From positions 12,600-76,599 of the forward strand of contig NZ_JBHYGG010000057.1 in NCBI RefSeq assembly GCF_051859125.1: a stretch of DNA of 64,000 nucleotides, written 5' to 3'. The notes under the pieces are model-generated. The model had not been told where the DNA came from, made no database searches, and saw only the letters and a program-made list of their open reading frames with translations. The position numbers and the translations under genes were made by a program. Positions 38,690 through 46,585 of the stretch are shown here, piece after piece; position 1 is the stretch's first letter, and each line of letters begins with the position of its first letter. Source of the stretch: Gemmata sp051859125. GTDB taxonomy: Bacteria; Planctomycetota; Planctomycetia; Gemmatales; Gemmataceae.

Positions 38690-40957
38690 CTACTTCTTCT
38701 GGTCAGTGTACGAGTCCGAGTACTGGTAGTCGTACTTGTACGTGTAGCCGTAGCCGTAGTTCGCGTGCTGCTCGGACGAGGCGTTGATGACGACGCCGAG
38801 CAGGTGCGCGCTCACCGCCACGAGCTCCTGCTTCGCCCGCTCCATGTTCGGGCCGGCGGCGGGGGTCATGCGGAACACGATGATGACCCCGTCGGCCCGC
38901 GGGGCGACCGCGGCCGGGTCGGACACCGCGAGCACCGGGGGCGTGTCGAGCAGCACGAAGTCGTAGCTCGCCCGCAGGTCCGAGAGCACGTCCTGGAACT
39001 TCGGGCTGGTGAGCAGCTCGGCCGGGTTCGCCGGGATCGGCCCGCACGGCAGCAGCGACAGGTTCTCGACCTCGCACCCCTGGATCGCGTCGCCCAGGTC
39101 GGCCTGGTCGGCGACGACCGAGGCCAGGCCCAGGGCCGGCTTCGCCAGGCCGAACAGCTTGTGGACCCGCGGCTTCCGGAAGTCGCAGTCCACGAGCACC
39201 ACCCGCTTGTCGGCCCGGGCCAGCGCGATCGCCAGGTTCGCGGCCGTCGTGCTCTTCCCGTCCCCGCTCATCGGGCTGGTGATCTGGATCACCTGGTGGT
39301 TGCGGTTGGCGACGCTGAACAGGAGCTGCGTGCGGAGCCCGCGGACCGCCTCGGCCTCGGCCGTCTTGGGGCGGAGCCACACCACCAGGGTCGGGTCGAT
39401 CGCCGCGATCGGCGTCACCTCGTTGGGCTGGTTCGCGCGGATCACCGGGACGTGCGCGAGGATCGGCAGCCCGAGCCGGCGGCGGACGTCCTCCGGGGAC
39501 CGGAACCCGCGGTCGCCGAGTTCGGCCCGCAGCGCCAGCCCGCCCCCGAGGAGCAGCCCGAGGACCGCGCCGAGCATGAGCGACTGGAGCAGCACCGGGG
39601 CGACCTGGCCCCCGTCGGCCGGCTTGGTCACGTCCCGGACCTCGTACGCGCCGGCCGATCGCGAGCCGCTGACCCGGTCCTTCTCCTTCTCGGCCGCCTG
39701 CAGCTCGGCCGCGGTCTGCTTGAGCCGCTCCTCGCTGTTGCGGATCGCCTGCTGCACCGGGGCCACGTTCCGGGCCGTCTCCTCGTCGGCCTCGATCCGC
39801 CGGGCGAGGATGTCGAGCTGGGCGGTGATCGCCCCGAGTTCGCTCTCGAGCTTCCGCCGGTACCGCTCGAGTTCGTCCTCCGCCGGCCCGCCGCGGGCCG
39901 CGACCTCGTCCTCGAGCACCTTGATCTGGCTGTTGAGGGCGGCCATGTCCGGGTGGCCCGGCCCGAGGCGGGTGCCCAGCTCGCCCTTCTTGTACTTGAG
40001 GTGCGCGAGCATCGACTCGGGGTCCTTGACGTCGCCGAACAGGAACGGGCGGTCGTTGGCGATCCCGAGCTTGGCCATCGTCGCGAGCCGCTCGGCCCGG
40101 GTCTTCCCGGCGTCGCGGATCTGCTTGAGCCGGTTCTCGATCACGATCTTGTCGAGCTCCCGGGTGTTCTGCGAAGACCGGTTGTCGCTGATCCGCTGCT
40201 GGACCCGCTCGGGCGTCTCCTGGCTGATGCCCGGCACGAGGACCGCGCCGGTCGCCGGGTCGATGACCCCGCGGAGCTTCCGCTCGGCCTCGTCGAGCTG
40301 CACCCGGGTGTCGTTGAGCCCGCGCTTGAGCCGGGCGATCTGCTCGTCGAGGAGCTTGAGCTGGCGGACCGAGGCGTCCTCGTACACGCCGGTGAGTTCG
40401 TCCTTGTAGGCGGCGATGATGGCCCGCAGGTACTTCGGCGCGTCGGCCGGGTGGAGCGACTTGAACGACAGTTGCAGCACGTTGCTCGGCGTGTTCGACC
40501 CGGCCTCCTTGACGCGGGCCACGGCGAACCGGGCCTTCATGTACGCGACCCGCTCGGCGGCCCCGTCCGGGGGCGGGTTCTGGAACGGCTTCTGCTCGTC
40601 GAGCCTTCGCTCCGCGGCGACCTTCAGGATCGCCTCCGACCCGAGCAGGATGACCTGCGGGCCGATGTAGTCCTCTAGATACTGCACGCGGGCGTCGCCG
40701 GCCCCGCCGGCGACCATGTCGGGCCGGCTCTTGACGACCATGAGTTCCGCGGTGGACTGGTACACCGGGGTCCGCTGCATGTGGAAGAGCAGGCCGAGGA
40801 CGACGCCGACGGCGAGCCCGAGGACGAGCCACGGCCACCGCCGCAGCACGGCGAGGAGGACGTTCGGCTGCTCGGCGGGGGGCTCGGCGACCGGCGGGAG
40901 GGCGATCGACGCGGACGACTGCGACGCGGGGTCGAGGAGCGGGTTGAGGTTGGCCAC
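38690..40957 (-). CDS. Polysaccharide co-polymerase and BY-kinase (Wzz/Wzc-like)
   Basis: This 755-residue protein begins with a membrane helix in a Wzz domain (RRWPWLVLGLAVGVVLGLLF, about 39-58), then a long coiled periplasmic region (about 180-450), a second membrane helix near 470-490, and a cytoplasmic kinase. Walker A is SPMSGDGKSTTAANLAIA, Walker A' VLVDCDFRKPR and Walker B FVLLDTPPVLA. The C-terminus has eight Tyr (NYGYGYTYKYDYQYSDSY), the autophosphorylation tail. Such proteins control chain length and export of exopolysaccharide. The start is GTG 40957 with GGAG about 8 bases upstream. The PHP phosphatase follows. Confidence 0.92.
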   Translation of the reverse strand: MANLNPLLDPASQSSASIALPPVAEPPAEQPNVLLAVLRRWPWLVLGLAVGVVLGLLFHMQRTPVYQSTAELMVVKSRPDMVAGGAGDARVQYLEDYIGPQVILLGSEAILKVAAERRLDEQKPFQNPPPDGAAERVAYMKARFAVARVKEAGSNTPSNVLQLSFKSLHPADAPKYLRAIIAAYKDELTGVYEDASVRQLKLLDEQIARLKRGLNDTRVQLDEAERKLRGVIDPATGAVLVPGISQETPERVQQRISDNRSSQNTRELDKIVIENRLKQIRDAGKTRAERLATMAKLGIANDRPFLFGDVKDPESMLAHLKYKKGELGTRLGPGHPDMAALNSQIKVLEDEVAARGGPAEDELERYRRKLESELGAITAQLDILARRIEADEETARNVAPVQQAIRNSEERLKQTAAELQAAEKEKDRVSGSRSAGAYEVRDVTKPADGGQVAPVLLQSLMLGAVLGLLLGGGLALRAELGDRGFRSPEDVRRRLGLPILAHVPVIRANQPNEVTPIAAIDPTLVVWLRPKTAEAEAVRGLRTQLLFSVANRNHQVIQITSPMSGDGKSTTAANLAIALARADKRVVLVDCDFRKPRVHKLFGLAKPALGLASVVADQADLGDAIQGCEVENLSLLPCGPIPANPAELLTSPKFQDVLSDLRASYDFVLLDTPPVLAVSDPAAVAPRADGVIIVFRMTPAAGPNMERAKQELVAVSAHLLGVVINASSEQHANYGYGYTYKYDYQYSDSYTDQKK

Positions 40958-41353
40958 TGAGCGACTCCGGGGTCACGACGCGGGCGGACCGGCCCGTCGG
41001 CGTATTGTCCCCGGAACCCGCACTTCAGCCAAGGCCAGTCAATCCGCCCCGATCGACCGGTGGGAGCCGAGCCCCAGTCGGTCGCCCCCGCGCCCCTGTA
41101 AATCTTGCACGCCGGCTGGTTTGTTCCGGGGAACTGTAACTTCTACACCGGCTGGCCGGCGTGCCGGAACCACCCGCACGCCGCACACGATTCCGAACAC
41201 CAGTCCGAGACGCACGTTAAGCCGGCACATTTCTGCGCGACCGGCCGCAGTTTTCTGCCCGGCACACCGGTTGCGGTTAGACTCCTGACGCCCCTTGCTT
41301 TACACCAGAGCCGCACGATACGGCTCGGCGTCGTCTCCACGGAGGTCAAGGGA
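40958..41353. other. Intergenic region between divergent genes
   Basis: These 396 bases separate the BY-kinase and metallopeptidase genes and should hold both promoters. They include GCCGGCTGG-containing repeats near 41111 and 41150, two CCGGCACA boxes (41222 and 41259) and the sigma-54-like motif listed separately. No gene is seen. Confidence 0.6.
41259..41275 (+). promoter_or_regulatory. Sigma-54-like promoter element
   Basis: CCGGCACACCGGTTGCG matches the -24/-12 pattern (GG, ten bases, GC; compare TGGCACG-N4-TTGC). It lies 79 bases before the metallopeptidase ATG. This is a single match and untested. Confidence 0.35.
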
Positions 41354-42385
41354 ATGACGCTTCGTCGGTTCTACTCTGCGCTGGTCCTCGCCGCCCTGGC
41401 CTCCCCGGGCGCCGCGACCGCTGCCAACTTCGAAACGCCGAACTTCAGCGTCGAGGCCCCGACCCCGGAGCTCGCCCGCAAGTTCGGCGAGATGGCCGAG
41501 GCCTACCGCAAGGAGAAGGCGCTCGACTGGCTCGGCCACGAGATGCCCCAGTGGCCCCGCAAGTGCCCGCTCCAGGTCCAGGTGTCGATGGGCTCCGCCG
41601 GCGGGGCCACCACGTTCACGTTCGGGTCCGACCAGGGCCGCCCGGTCGTCTCGTCGCAGCGGATGGAGATCCGCGGCGACGCCAAGCAGCTCCTCTACAG
41701 TGTGCTCCCCCACGAGGTCACCCACACCGTGCTGGCCCACCACTTCGGCCGCCCGGTGCCGCGGTGGGCCGACGAGGGCGGGAGCGTGCTCAGCGAGAAC
41801 GACGAGGAGCGGTTCAGCCACGACGTCCGGTGCCGCGAGATCCTCAACGCCGGCCGCGCGTTCGTCCTCCGCACCCTGTTCCGCATGACCGAGTACCCGC
41901 GGGACATGACCGTGCTGTACGCCCAGGGGTACTCGGTGACGGCCTACCTCGTCGAGAAGGGCGGCAACGGCCGCGAGGGCCGCGGGAAGCTGCTGCAGTT
42001 CCTCGGCGGCGGCATGAACGGCAACACGGCCGAGAGCTGGAACGAGGCGGCCCGCAAGGTGTACGGGTTCGAGTCGATCGACGCGCTGGAGCGGGCCTGG
42101 CTCGACGCGCTCCGCACCCCGCCGTCGCGGCTCGTGGCCCGCGGGGCCGCCCCGGGCAACGACAAGCCGGCCGCGACCCACGCCAGCACCGCCGCGGCGA
42201 CCGGGACGCCCCGCACGGAGCTCCGCACCTCGGCCGCCCCGGCGATGCCGCTGCTGGAGCCGCCGGTCCGGGCCGTCCGCGGGGTCGCCCCGGCCAACGA
42301 GCCGACCCGCCCGGCCGCGGCACCGACGGCCCCGAGCTACCCGCCGCCGGTCCTGGGCCCGCCCGAACTGCCCCGCACGCGGTGA
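41354..42385 (+). CDS. Secreted HExxH zinc metallopeptidase-like protein
   Basis: This 343-residue protein has a signal peptide (MTLRRFYSALVLAALASPGAATA). The metal-binding HEVTHTVLAHHFGRPVPRWADEGG (about 117-140) contains HExxH and the downstream Glu, as in gluzincin/MA peptidases. Further on are TVLYAQGYSVTAYLVEKGGNG and AARKVYGFESIDALERAW. The last 80 residues are a Pro/Ala disordered tail. GGAGG precedes ATG 41354 by 8 bases. The substrate is unknown. A hairpin lies shortly after the stop. Confidence 0.83.
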   Translation: MTLRRFYSALVLAALASPGAATAANFETPNFSVEAPTPELARKFGEMAEAYRKEKALDWLGHEMPQWPRKCPLQVQVSMGSAGGATTFTFGSDQGRPVVSSQRMEIRGDAKQLLYSVLPHEVTHTVLAHHFGRPVPRWADEGGSVLSENDEERFSHDVRCREILNAGRAFVLRTLFRMTEYPRDMTVLYAQGYSVTAYLVEKGGNGREGRGKLLQFLGGGMNGNTAESWNEAARKVYGFESIDALERAWLDALRTPPSRLVARGAAPGNDKPAATHASTAAATGTPRTELRTSAAPAMPLLEPPVRAVRGVAPANEPTRPAAAPTAPSYPPPVLGPPELPRTR

Positions 42386-42407
42386 TCGAGCACGAGCACG
42401 ACGCGAT

Positions 42408-42431
42408 AACGCCCGGGGAGACCCGGGCGTT
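42408..42431 (+). terminator. Hairpin terminator after the metallopeptidase
   Basis: AACGCCCGGG (42408-42417) pairs with CCCGGGCGTT (42422-42431) around GAGA, followed by TCCGTTTCT. Confidence 0.7.
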
Positions 42432-42442
42432 TCCGTTTCTCG

Positions 42443-42539
42443 GTAGGCGACTCGCTCCGCGAGTCGCGGTCCTGTGCGTCCGAACACGTCGGTGAGGCGC
42501 GGAGCGCGGCGGGGGTCACTCGCGGGGCGAGTGACCTAC
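42443..42539. repeat. Dispersed element with GACTCGCTCCGCGAGTC arms
   Basis: 42443-42465 and 42515-42539 are mirrored relatives (GTAGGCGACTCGC ... / ... GCGAGTGACCTAC), and each arm is itself nearly palindromic. A related pair lies at 49542-49636. Confidence 0.7.
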
Positions 42540-42604
42540 TTTGGGAGGCACGCGCGCCGCGAACTCCTAAAACCAATGGCACACCTCACGCCGCGGAGTT
42601 CGCC

Positions 42605-44053
42605 ATGCCCACACCGGCCGTCAACGAGTTCGACCTGGTCGTGATCGGGGCCGGGCCGGCCGGGTGCGCCGCGGCCAACACCGCCGCGCTGCTCGGCAAG
42701 AAGGTCGCCGTCGTCGAGCGGAGCGCGACCGTCGGCGGGGCCGCGATCAACACCGGCACCATCCCCAGCAAGACCCTCCGCGAAACCGCCCTCGCGCTCT
42801 CGGGGCTCAAGGCCCGTGCGCTCTACGGCGTCGACCTGTCGCTCCGCCGCGAGGCGACCGTTGACGACTTCCTGCGGCACGAGCGGCAGGTCCGCACCGT
42901 CGAGGCGGCCCAGTCGCGGCACCTGCTCGACCGGTTCGGCGTCACGGTGCTCCAGGGGACCGGGAGCTTCGTCGACGCCCACACGGTGCGGGTCGGGGCG
43001 TCGGCGACGGGCAGCGGCGGGCTGTTCCGCGGCGAGAAGATCATCATCGCCATCGGGTCGGTCCCGAGCCGCCCGGCCATGTTCCCGTTCGAGCACAACC
43101 GGGTCCACGACTCGGACGAGCTGCTGTACCTCACGGCGATGCCGCGGTCGCTGGCGGTGATCGGGGCCGGGGTGATCGGCAGCGAGTACGCGTGCATGTT
43201 CGCGGTACTCGGCACCCGGGTCCACCTCATCGACGGCCGCGACACGCTGCTCCCGTTCCTCGACGCCGACCTCTCGAAGGCGCTCGCGGCCTCCATGACC
43301 CGCCAAGGGGTGGTGTTCCACTGGAAGGAGAACGTGGTGAAGTGCGAGGCCCCGCGGATCGGGGAGATCGTGCTGACCCTCACGTCGGGCAACGAGGTGC
43401 TGGTCGATCACTTGCTCGTGTGCGCCGGCCGCACGAGCCCGACGGCCGAGCTGAACCCGGCCGCGGCCGGCGTCGGGCTGTCGAGCCGCGGGCTCGTCCC
43501 GGTGGACGAGCACTACCGGACCACGGTCCCGCACATCTACGCGGTCGGCGACGTGATCGGGTTCCCGGCGCTGGCCTCGACGAGCGCCGAGCAGGGCCGC
43601 GTCGCCGCGTGCCACGCCTGCGGGTCGGACTTCAAGAAGACGCTGGCGGCGGTGCTCCCGGCCGGCATCTACACGATCCCCGAGCTGAGCACGGCCGGGC
43701 TGACCGAGGCGCAGGTGCGGGAGAAGGGGATCGACTACGTGGTGGGCCGCGGCGACTACGCGCACAACCCGCGGGGCCAGATCATCGGCGACAAGACCGG
43801 GTTCCTGAAGCTGATCTTCCAGGCGTCGGACATGAAGCTGCTCGGGGTCCACGTGATCGGCGAGCAGGCGACGGAACTCGTTCACATCGGGCTGACGGCG
43901 CTGATGATCGGGGCCGGCGCGGAGTTGTTCATGAACACGTGCTACAACTACCCGACCCTCGGCGACCTGTACAAGCTCGCCGCCGCCGACGCGCTCCTGA
44001 AGCGCAACAAGCTCGGCCGCGACCCCGCCATCCTCGAAGACGGCGGGTGGTGA
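42605..44053 (+). CDS. sthA: Soluble pyridine nucleotide transhydrogenase-like flavoprotein
   Basis: This 482-residue FAD oxidoreductase opens FDLVVIGAGPAGCAAANTAA (dinucleotide-binding motif, about residues 9-28). In lipoamide dehydrogenase a redox disulphide CxxxxC follows a GG(T)C motif; here the position reads GGAAINTGTIPSKTLRE with no cysteines, the hallmark of SthA, which exchanges hydride between NADH and NADP. A second NAD motif (VIGAGVIGSEYACMFAVLG) and YAVGDVIGFPALAS are present, with dimerisation region GVHVIGEQATELVHIG. ATG 42605 is at the domain edge. A role in NADPH balance is inference from family. Confidence 0.88.
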   Translation: MPTPAVNEFDLVVIGAGPAGCAAANTAALLGKKVAVVERSATVGGAAINTGTIPSKTLRETALALSGLKARALYGVDLSLRREATVDDFLRHERQVRTVEAAQSRHLLDRFGVTVLQGTGSFVDAHTVRVGASATGSGGLFRGEKIIIAIGSVPSRPAMFPFEHNRVHDSDELLYLTAMPRSLAVIGAGVIGSEYACMFAVLGTRVHLIDGRDTLLPFLDADLSKALAASMTRQGVVFHWKENVVKCEAPRIGEIVLTLTSGNEVLVDHLLVCAGRTSPTAELNPAAAGVGLSSRGLVPVDEHYRTTVPHIYAVGDVIGFPALASTSAEQGRVAACHACGSDFKKTLAAVLPAGIYTIPELSTAGLTEAQVREKGIDYVVGRGDYAHNPRGQIIGDKTGFLKLIFQASDMKLLGVHVIGEQATELVHIGLTALMIGAGAELFMNTCYNYPTLGDLYKLAAADALLKRNKLGRDPAILEDGGW

Positions 44054-44080
44054 CCGCGGGGGCTGTTCCGGTTGGGTTTG

Positions 44081-44226
44081 GAGCCCCGGAGGGGCGGCGG
44101 ATGGTAGCCAGGGGTGGAGCGAGTCCTCGAGCGGCAACCCCTGGTCCCCGGCGTCGGTTCCGGGACCAGGGGTTTGCCCGAAGCGGGCCGCACCCCTGGC
44201 TACCATCCGCCGCCCCTCCGGGGCTC
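44081..44226. repeat. Long nested palindromic element
   Basis: Outer arms 44081-44116 and 44191-44226 are perfect reverse complements over 36 bases (GAGCCCCGGAGGGGCGG ...). A second, inner stem (44136-44148 with 44162-44174) is nearly perfect over 13 bases. It lies between the convergent sthA and the next gene. Confidence 0.9.
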
Positions 44227-44236
44227 AAGATCGCGA

Positions 44237-44866
44237 TCACTCCTTCCCCAGCACGAGATCGACGACCCAGCACCCGCGGACGTGCGGCCCCGGCCCGCGG
44301 CAGTGGTCGAGCACGTCGGAGCTGTCGCACCCGGCGTCTTGCAGCGCATCAGCGAGGATCGGCATCGCGCCGAAGTCGCGCGCTTCGTACATCCCACGCG
44401 CGAGCGCGATGGACGTTGAGGTGCGCCACTCTGGTGAGAACGCCACGGGCCGGAACGGGTTGGCGAAGACGTCGCGCACAAGATTAGCCTGCCGAATCGC
44501 TTCAACTTTCACCTTCGAGGTGGATCTTCCTCCAACAGCGAACCGAGCCTGACCCGCTGCTCGGCGTATCAAATCACTCTGCACACATGCGAAAAGCACA
44601 GCAATGGCGGCACGCTTCTCCCGTTCGGTATCCCCACCTGCAAATCGACCGGCTGCTAACGCTGCCCGTTGCTCGAGGCTGAGAATGCCATCAGCAAGTG
44701 CTTCAGATGCGTCGAGTGCTTCAGTACACCGCGAGTCCTTGAGGTATAGAAGCACTCGACGAGCACAGGCACACGCGAACAGACGGTATTTGCGGCTGTC
44801 GACACAGTACGGAGAGTCGAGCAGTTCATCAGGCTGTTCGCACGCCAGCCACTCCGCTTCCGTCAT
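44237..44866 (-). CDS. Gemmataceae-type cysteine-rich paralogue
   Basis: This 209-residue protein starts MTEAEWLACEQPDELLD, has YRLFACACARRVL and a cluster of small alpha-helices (EALADGILSLEQRAALAAGR). Its C-terminus is DVFANPFRPVAFSPEW, then AMPILADALQDAGCDSSDVL and CRGPGPHVRGCWVVDLVLGK. I recognise this as a family repeated many times in Gemmata-type genomes but without function. Its start overlaps the stop of the truncated toxin (ATGA). It shares the SxxxxR-ACAC pattern suggesting a metal or structural role only. Confidence 0.75.
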   Translation of the reverse strand: MTEAEWLACEQPDELLDSPYCVDSRKYRLFACACARRVLLYLKDSRCTEALDASEALADGILSLEQRAALAAGRFAGGDTEREKRAAIAVLFACVQSDLIRRAAGQARFAVGGRSTSKVKVEAIRQANLVRDVFANPFRPVAFSPEWRTSTSIALARGMYEARDFGAMPILADALQDAGCDSSDVLDHCRGPGPHVRGCWVVDLVLGKE

Positions 44867-44949
44867 CGGTCGCGCTCCGAACCCATCAACATCGGTTCGC
44901 CGTCGAACTCGCGCTGGGCGGCGCGGCGCAGGATAACGGGCGTGCTCAC
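44863..44949 (-). pseudogene. Truncated ParE/RelE-like toxin remnant
   Basis: The GTG at 44949 overlaps the antitoxin stop by 4 bases, as in intact modules. The first 16 residues (VSTPVILRRAAQREFD) match the start of ParE/RelE-type toxins, after which the frame reads GEPMLMGSERDR and stops; the catalytic body is absent. The stop codon overlaps the start of the downstream paralogue gene. A recombination or deletion that replaced the toxin body is the simplest explanation. Only 28 codons remain, so it is presumably inactive. Confidence 0.7.
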
Positions 44950-45176
44950 TTGCTGAACCTTGCGAAAGCGGCCGCGCGGACTTCCTCCCACGGGACGCAA
45001 TCGTCGGGGTTGGCGGCGTGGTCCGCGAGTCGACGGTCCAGCTCCCGGCGCTTCGCGTCCGAGAGCGGCGGGCGCGGCTGCTCGGCCGCGATCGTCTCGA
45101 GGATTTCCTGGGCGAGTGCGATCCGCTCCGCGACGGTCATGCGGTCGATGCCCAACTGCTGAAGGATTGCAGACAT
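44946..45176 (-). CDS. Antitoxin-like protein (TIGR02574 family)
   Basis: This 76-residue protein has the addiction-module pattern: MSAILQQLGIDRMTVAERIA, then LAQEILETIAAEQPRPPLSD and AKRRELDRRLADHAANPDDC, VPWEEVRAAAFARF. TIGR02574 proteins are small antitoxins usually followed by a RelE/ParE toxin with a 4-base overlap. Here only the toxin start is left, so it may be an orphan antitoxin or a regulator of its own promoter. Confidence 0.8.
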   Translation of the reverse strand: MSAILQQLGIDRMTVAERIALAQEILETIAAEQPRPPLSDAKRRELDRRLADHAANPDDCVPWEEVRAAAFARFSK

Positions 45177-45259
45177 CTCGGCCCCCGCACCCGGTGACGA
45201 ACCACACCCGTACTGTACCGCGGCACTCGAATGCGTGCGAGGGCTCCGGTCGCCGTCGC

Positions 45260-46585
45260 CTACTTCTTCGGCGGGGGTGGGTTCTTCTTGTCGAGGTCGG
45301 CGAGCAGGTCGTCGGCGTCCTTGCGGTACACGAACCCGTCCTTGCTCTCGGACGCGGCGCGGAGGATCTTCTGCGCGTCGTCGGTCGCGCCGCGGTCGGC
45401 GAGTACGCGGGCGACGAAGTACGCCGCGTCGGGCGACAGCGCGCCGCCGGCGGTCGTGCGGGCCACCTTTTCGGCGTCGGCGGTGCGGCCGGCCTTGAAC
45501 AGGCAGTACGCCAGCACCGCACGCGGCTCGCCGGCCCGCGGGTTCTGCTTCGCGTACCCCTCGGCCAGCTCCGTCGCCCGCCGCTTGCCCGTCGCGTCGC
45601 CCGACTCGGCCAGAACGAGCGCCAGGTTCACCACGCCGAACCCGAACGACGGGTGGTCCCGCACCAGCTCCTCGAACACCGCGGCCGCGGCGGGGTAGTC
45701 CTTCGCGTACCGGGCGGTGAGGCCGGTGAGCGCCTTGGTGTCGCGCGACGCGGGCTCCAGCTTCTGCGCCGCGGCGAGGTGCGCCTTTGCGGTGTCGAGC
45801 CGGCCGCGGTCGAGCAGGTACCCCGCGAGCGCTCGGTGAACCTTCGCGGCGTTCGGGTGGGCCGCGACCGCCTTGGTGTACCACTCGTCGGCCTTCGCGA
45901 AGTCGTGCTTCGCGGTCCAGAGCTGCGCCATCGACATCTGCGGCGGGTCGAGCGTCGGGTCTTCCTTGTGGGCGGCCTGGAGTTCGGCGAACGCCTCGTC
46001 GGGCTTGTCGACGAGGAACAGCGTGCGGGCGAGGCGCTGGCGGAGGGCGGCGTTCCGGGGGTCGGCGTCGAGGAGCGCGGCGAGGTGCGTCCTCACCGAC
46101 GCGCTGTCCCCGCGGGCCTCGAACGCGGCGGCCAGCCCGAGCCGGGCCTCGCGCTGGTACTTCTTCTTGGTGTCGGCGTCCCACCGGGCCGAGTCGGTCG
46201 CGGCCAGCGCCGCGGTGCAGCCCAGGACGGCGTCGGTGACGCGGCCCTCGGCGAGCGCGAAGCTCGCGTTCGTGAGGAGCACGTCCGGGTGCGCCGGGTC
46301 CTCGGTCGCGGCCTGCTCGATCAGGAGCCGGGCCTGCGGGCCGTTGCCGGTCTCGACGCACCACCGTGCGGCGACCACCTTTGGGGGCGACAGCGCCGGG
46401 TTCGCCTTCGCGGCGGCCCGGAGGTGGGCGATCGCGTCGTCGAGCTTCCCGGCGAGGAACGCCTCCTTCGCCTTCTGCTCGTCGGGGGGCGGGGCTGTTT
46501 TCGGGGCGTCCTTCGGCGGCTGTGCGAAGGCGGCGACGGCGCAGAAGAGGAGGGCGGGTGCGGCCAGGGTGCGCGGCGCGGGCAT
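45260..46585 (-). CDS. Secreted TPR protein
   Basis: This 441-residue protein has a signal peptide (MPAPRTLAAPALLFCAVAAFA), a Pro-rich spacer and about ten TPR-like units: AFLAGKLDDAIAHLRAAAKAN, VLLTNASFALAEGRVTDAVL, LRQRLARTLFLVDKPDEAFA and VHRALAGYLLDRGRLDTAKA. Its ATG shares one base with the stop of the upstream gene, so it is translationally coupled. It is likely an envelope partner of the upstream TPR membrane protein. Confidence 0.83.
   Translation of the reverse strand: MPAPRTLAAPALLFCAVAAFAQPPKDAPKTAPPPDEQKAKEAFLAGKLDDAIAHLRAAAKANPALSPPKVVAARWCVETGNGPQARLLIEQAATEDPAHPDVLLTNASFALAEGRVTDAVLGCTAALAATDSARWDADTKKKYQREARLGLAAAFEARGDSASVRTHLAALLDADPRNAALRQRLARTLFLVDKPDEAFAELQAAHKEDPTLDPPQMSMAQLWTAKHDFAKADEWYTKAVAAHPNAAKVHRALAGYLLDRGRLDTAKAHLAAAQKLEPASRDTKALTGLTARYAKDYPAAAAVFEELVRDHPSFGFGVVNLALVLAESGDATGKRRATELAEGYAKQNPRAGEPRAVLAYCLFKAGRTADAEKVARTTAGGALSPDAAYFVARVLADRGATDDAQKILRAASESKDGFVYRKDADDLLADLDKKNPPPPKK

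Noticed and set aside
42605..44053. Dihydrolipoamide dehydrogenase
   Set aside because: The redox-active disulphide cysteines are missing, and no lipoyl or E2 gene is nearby.
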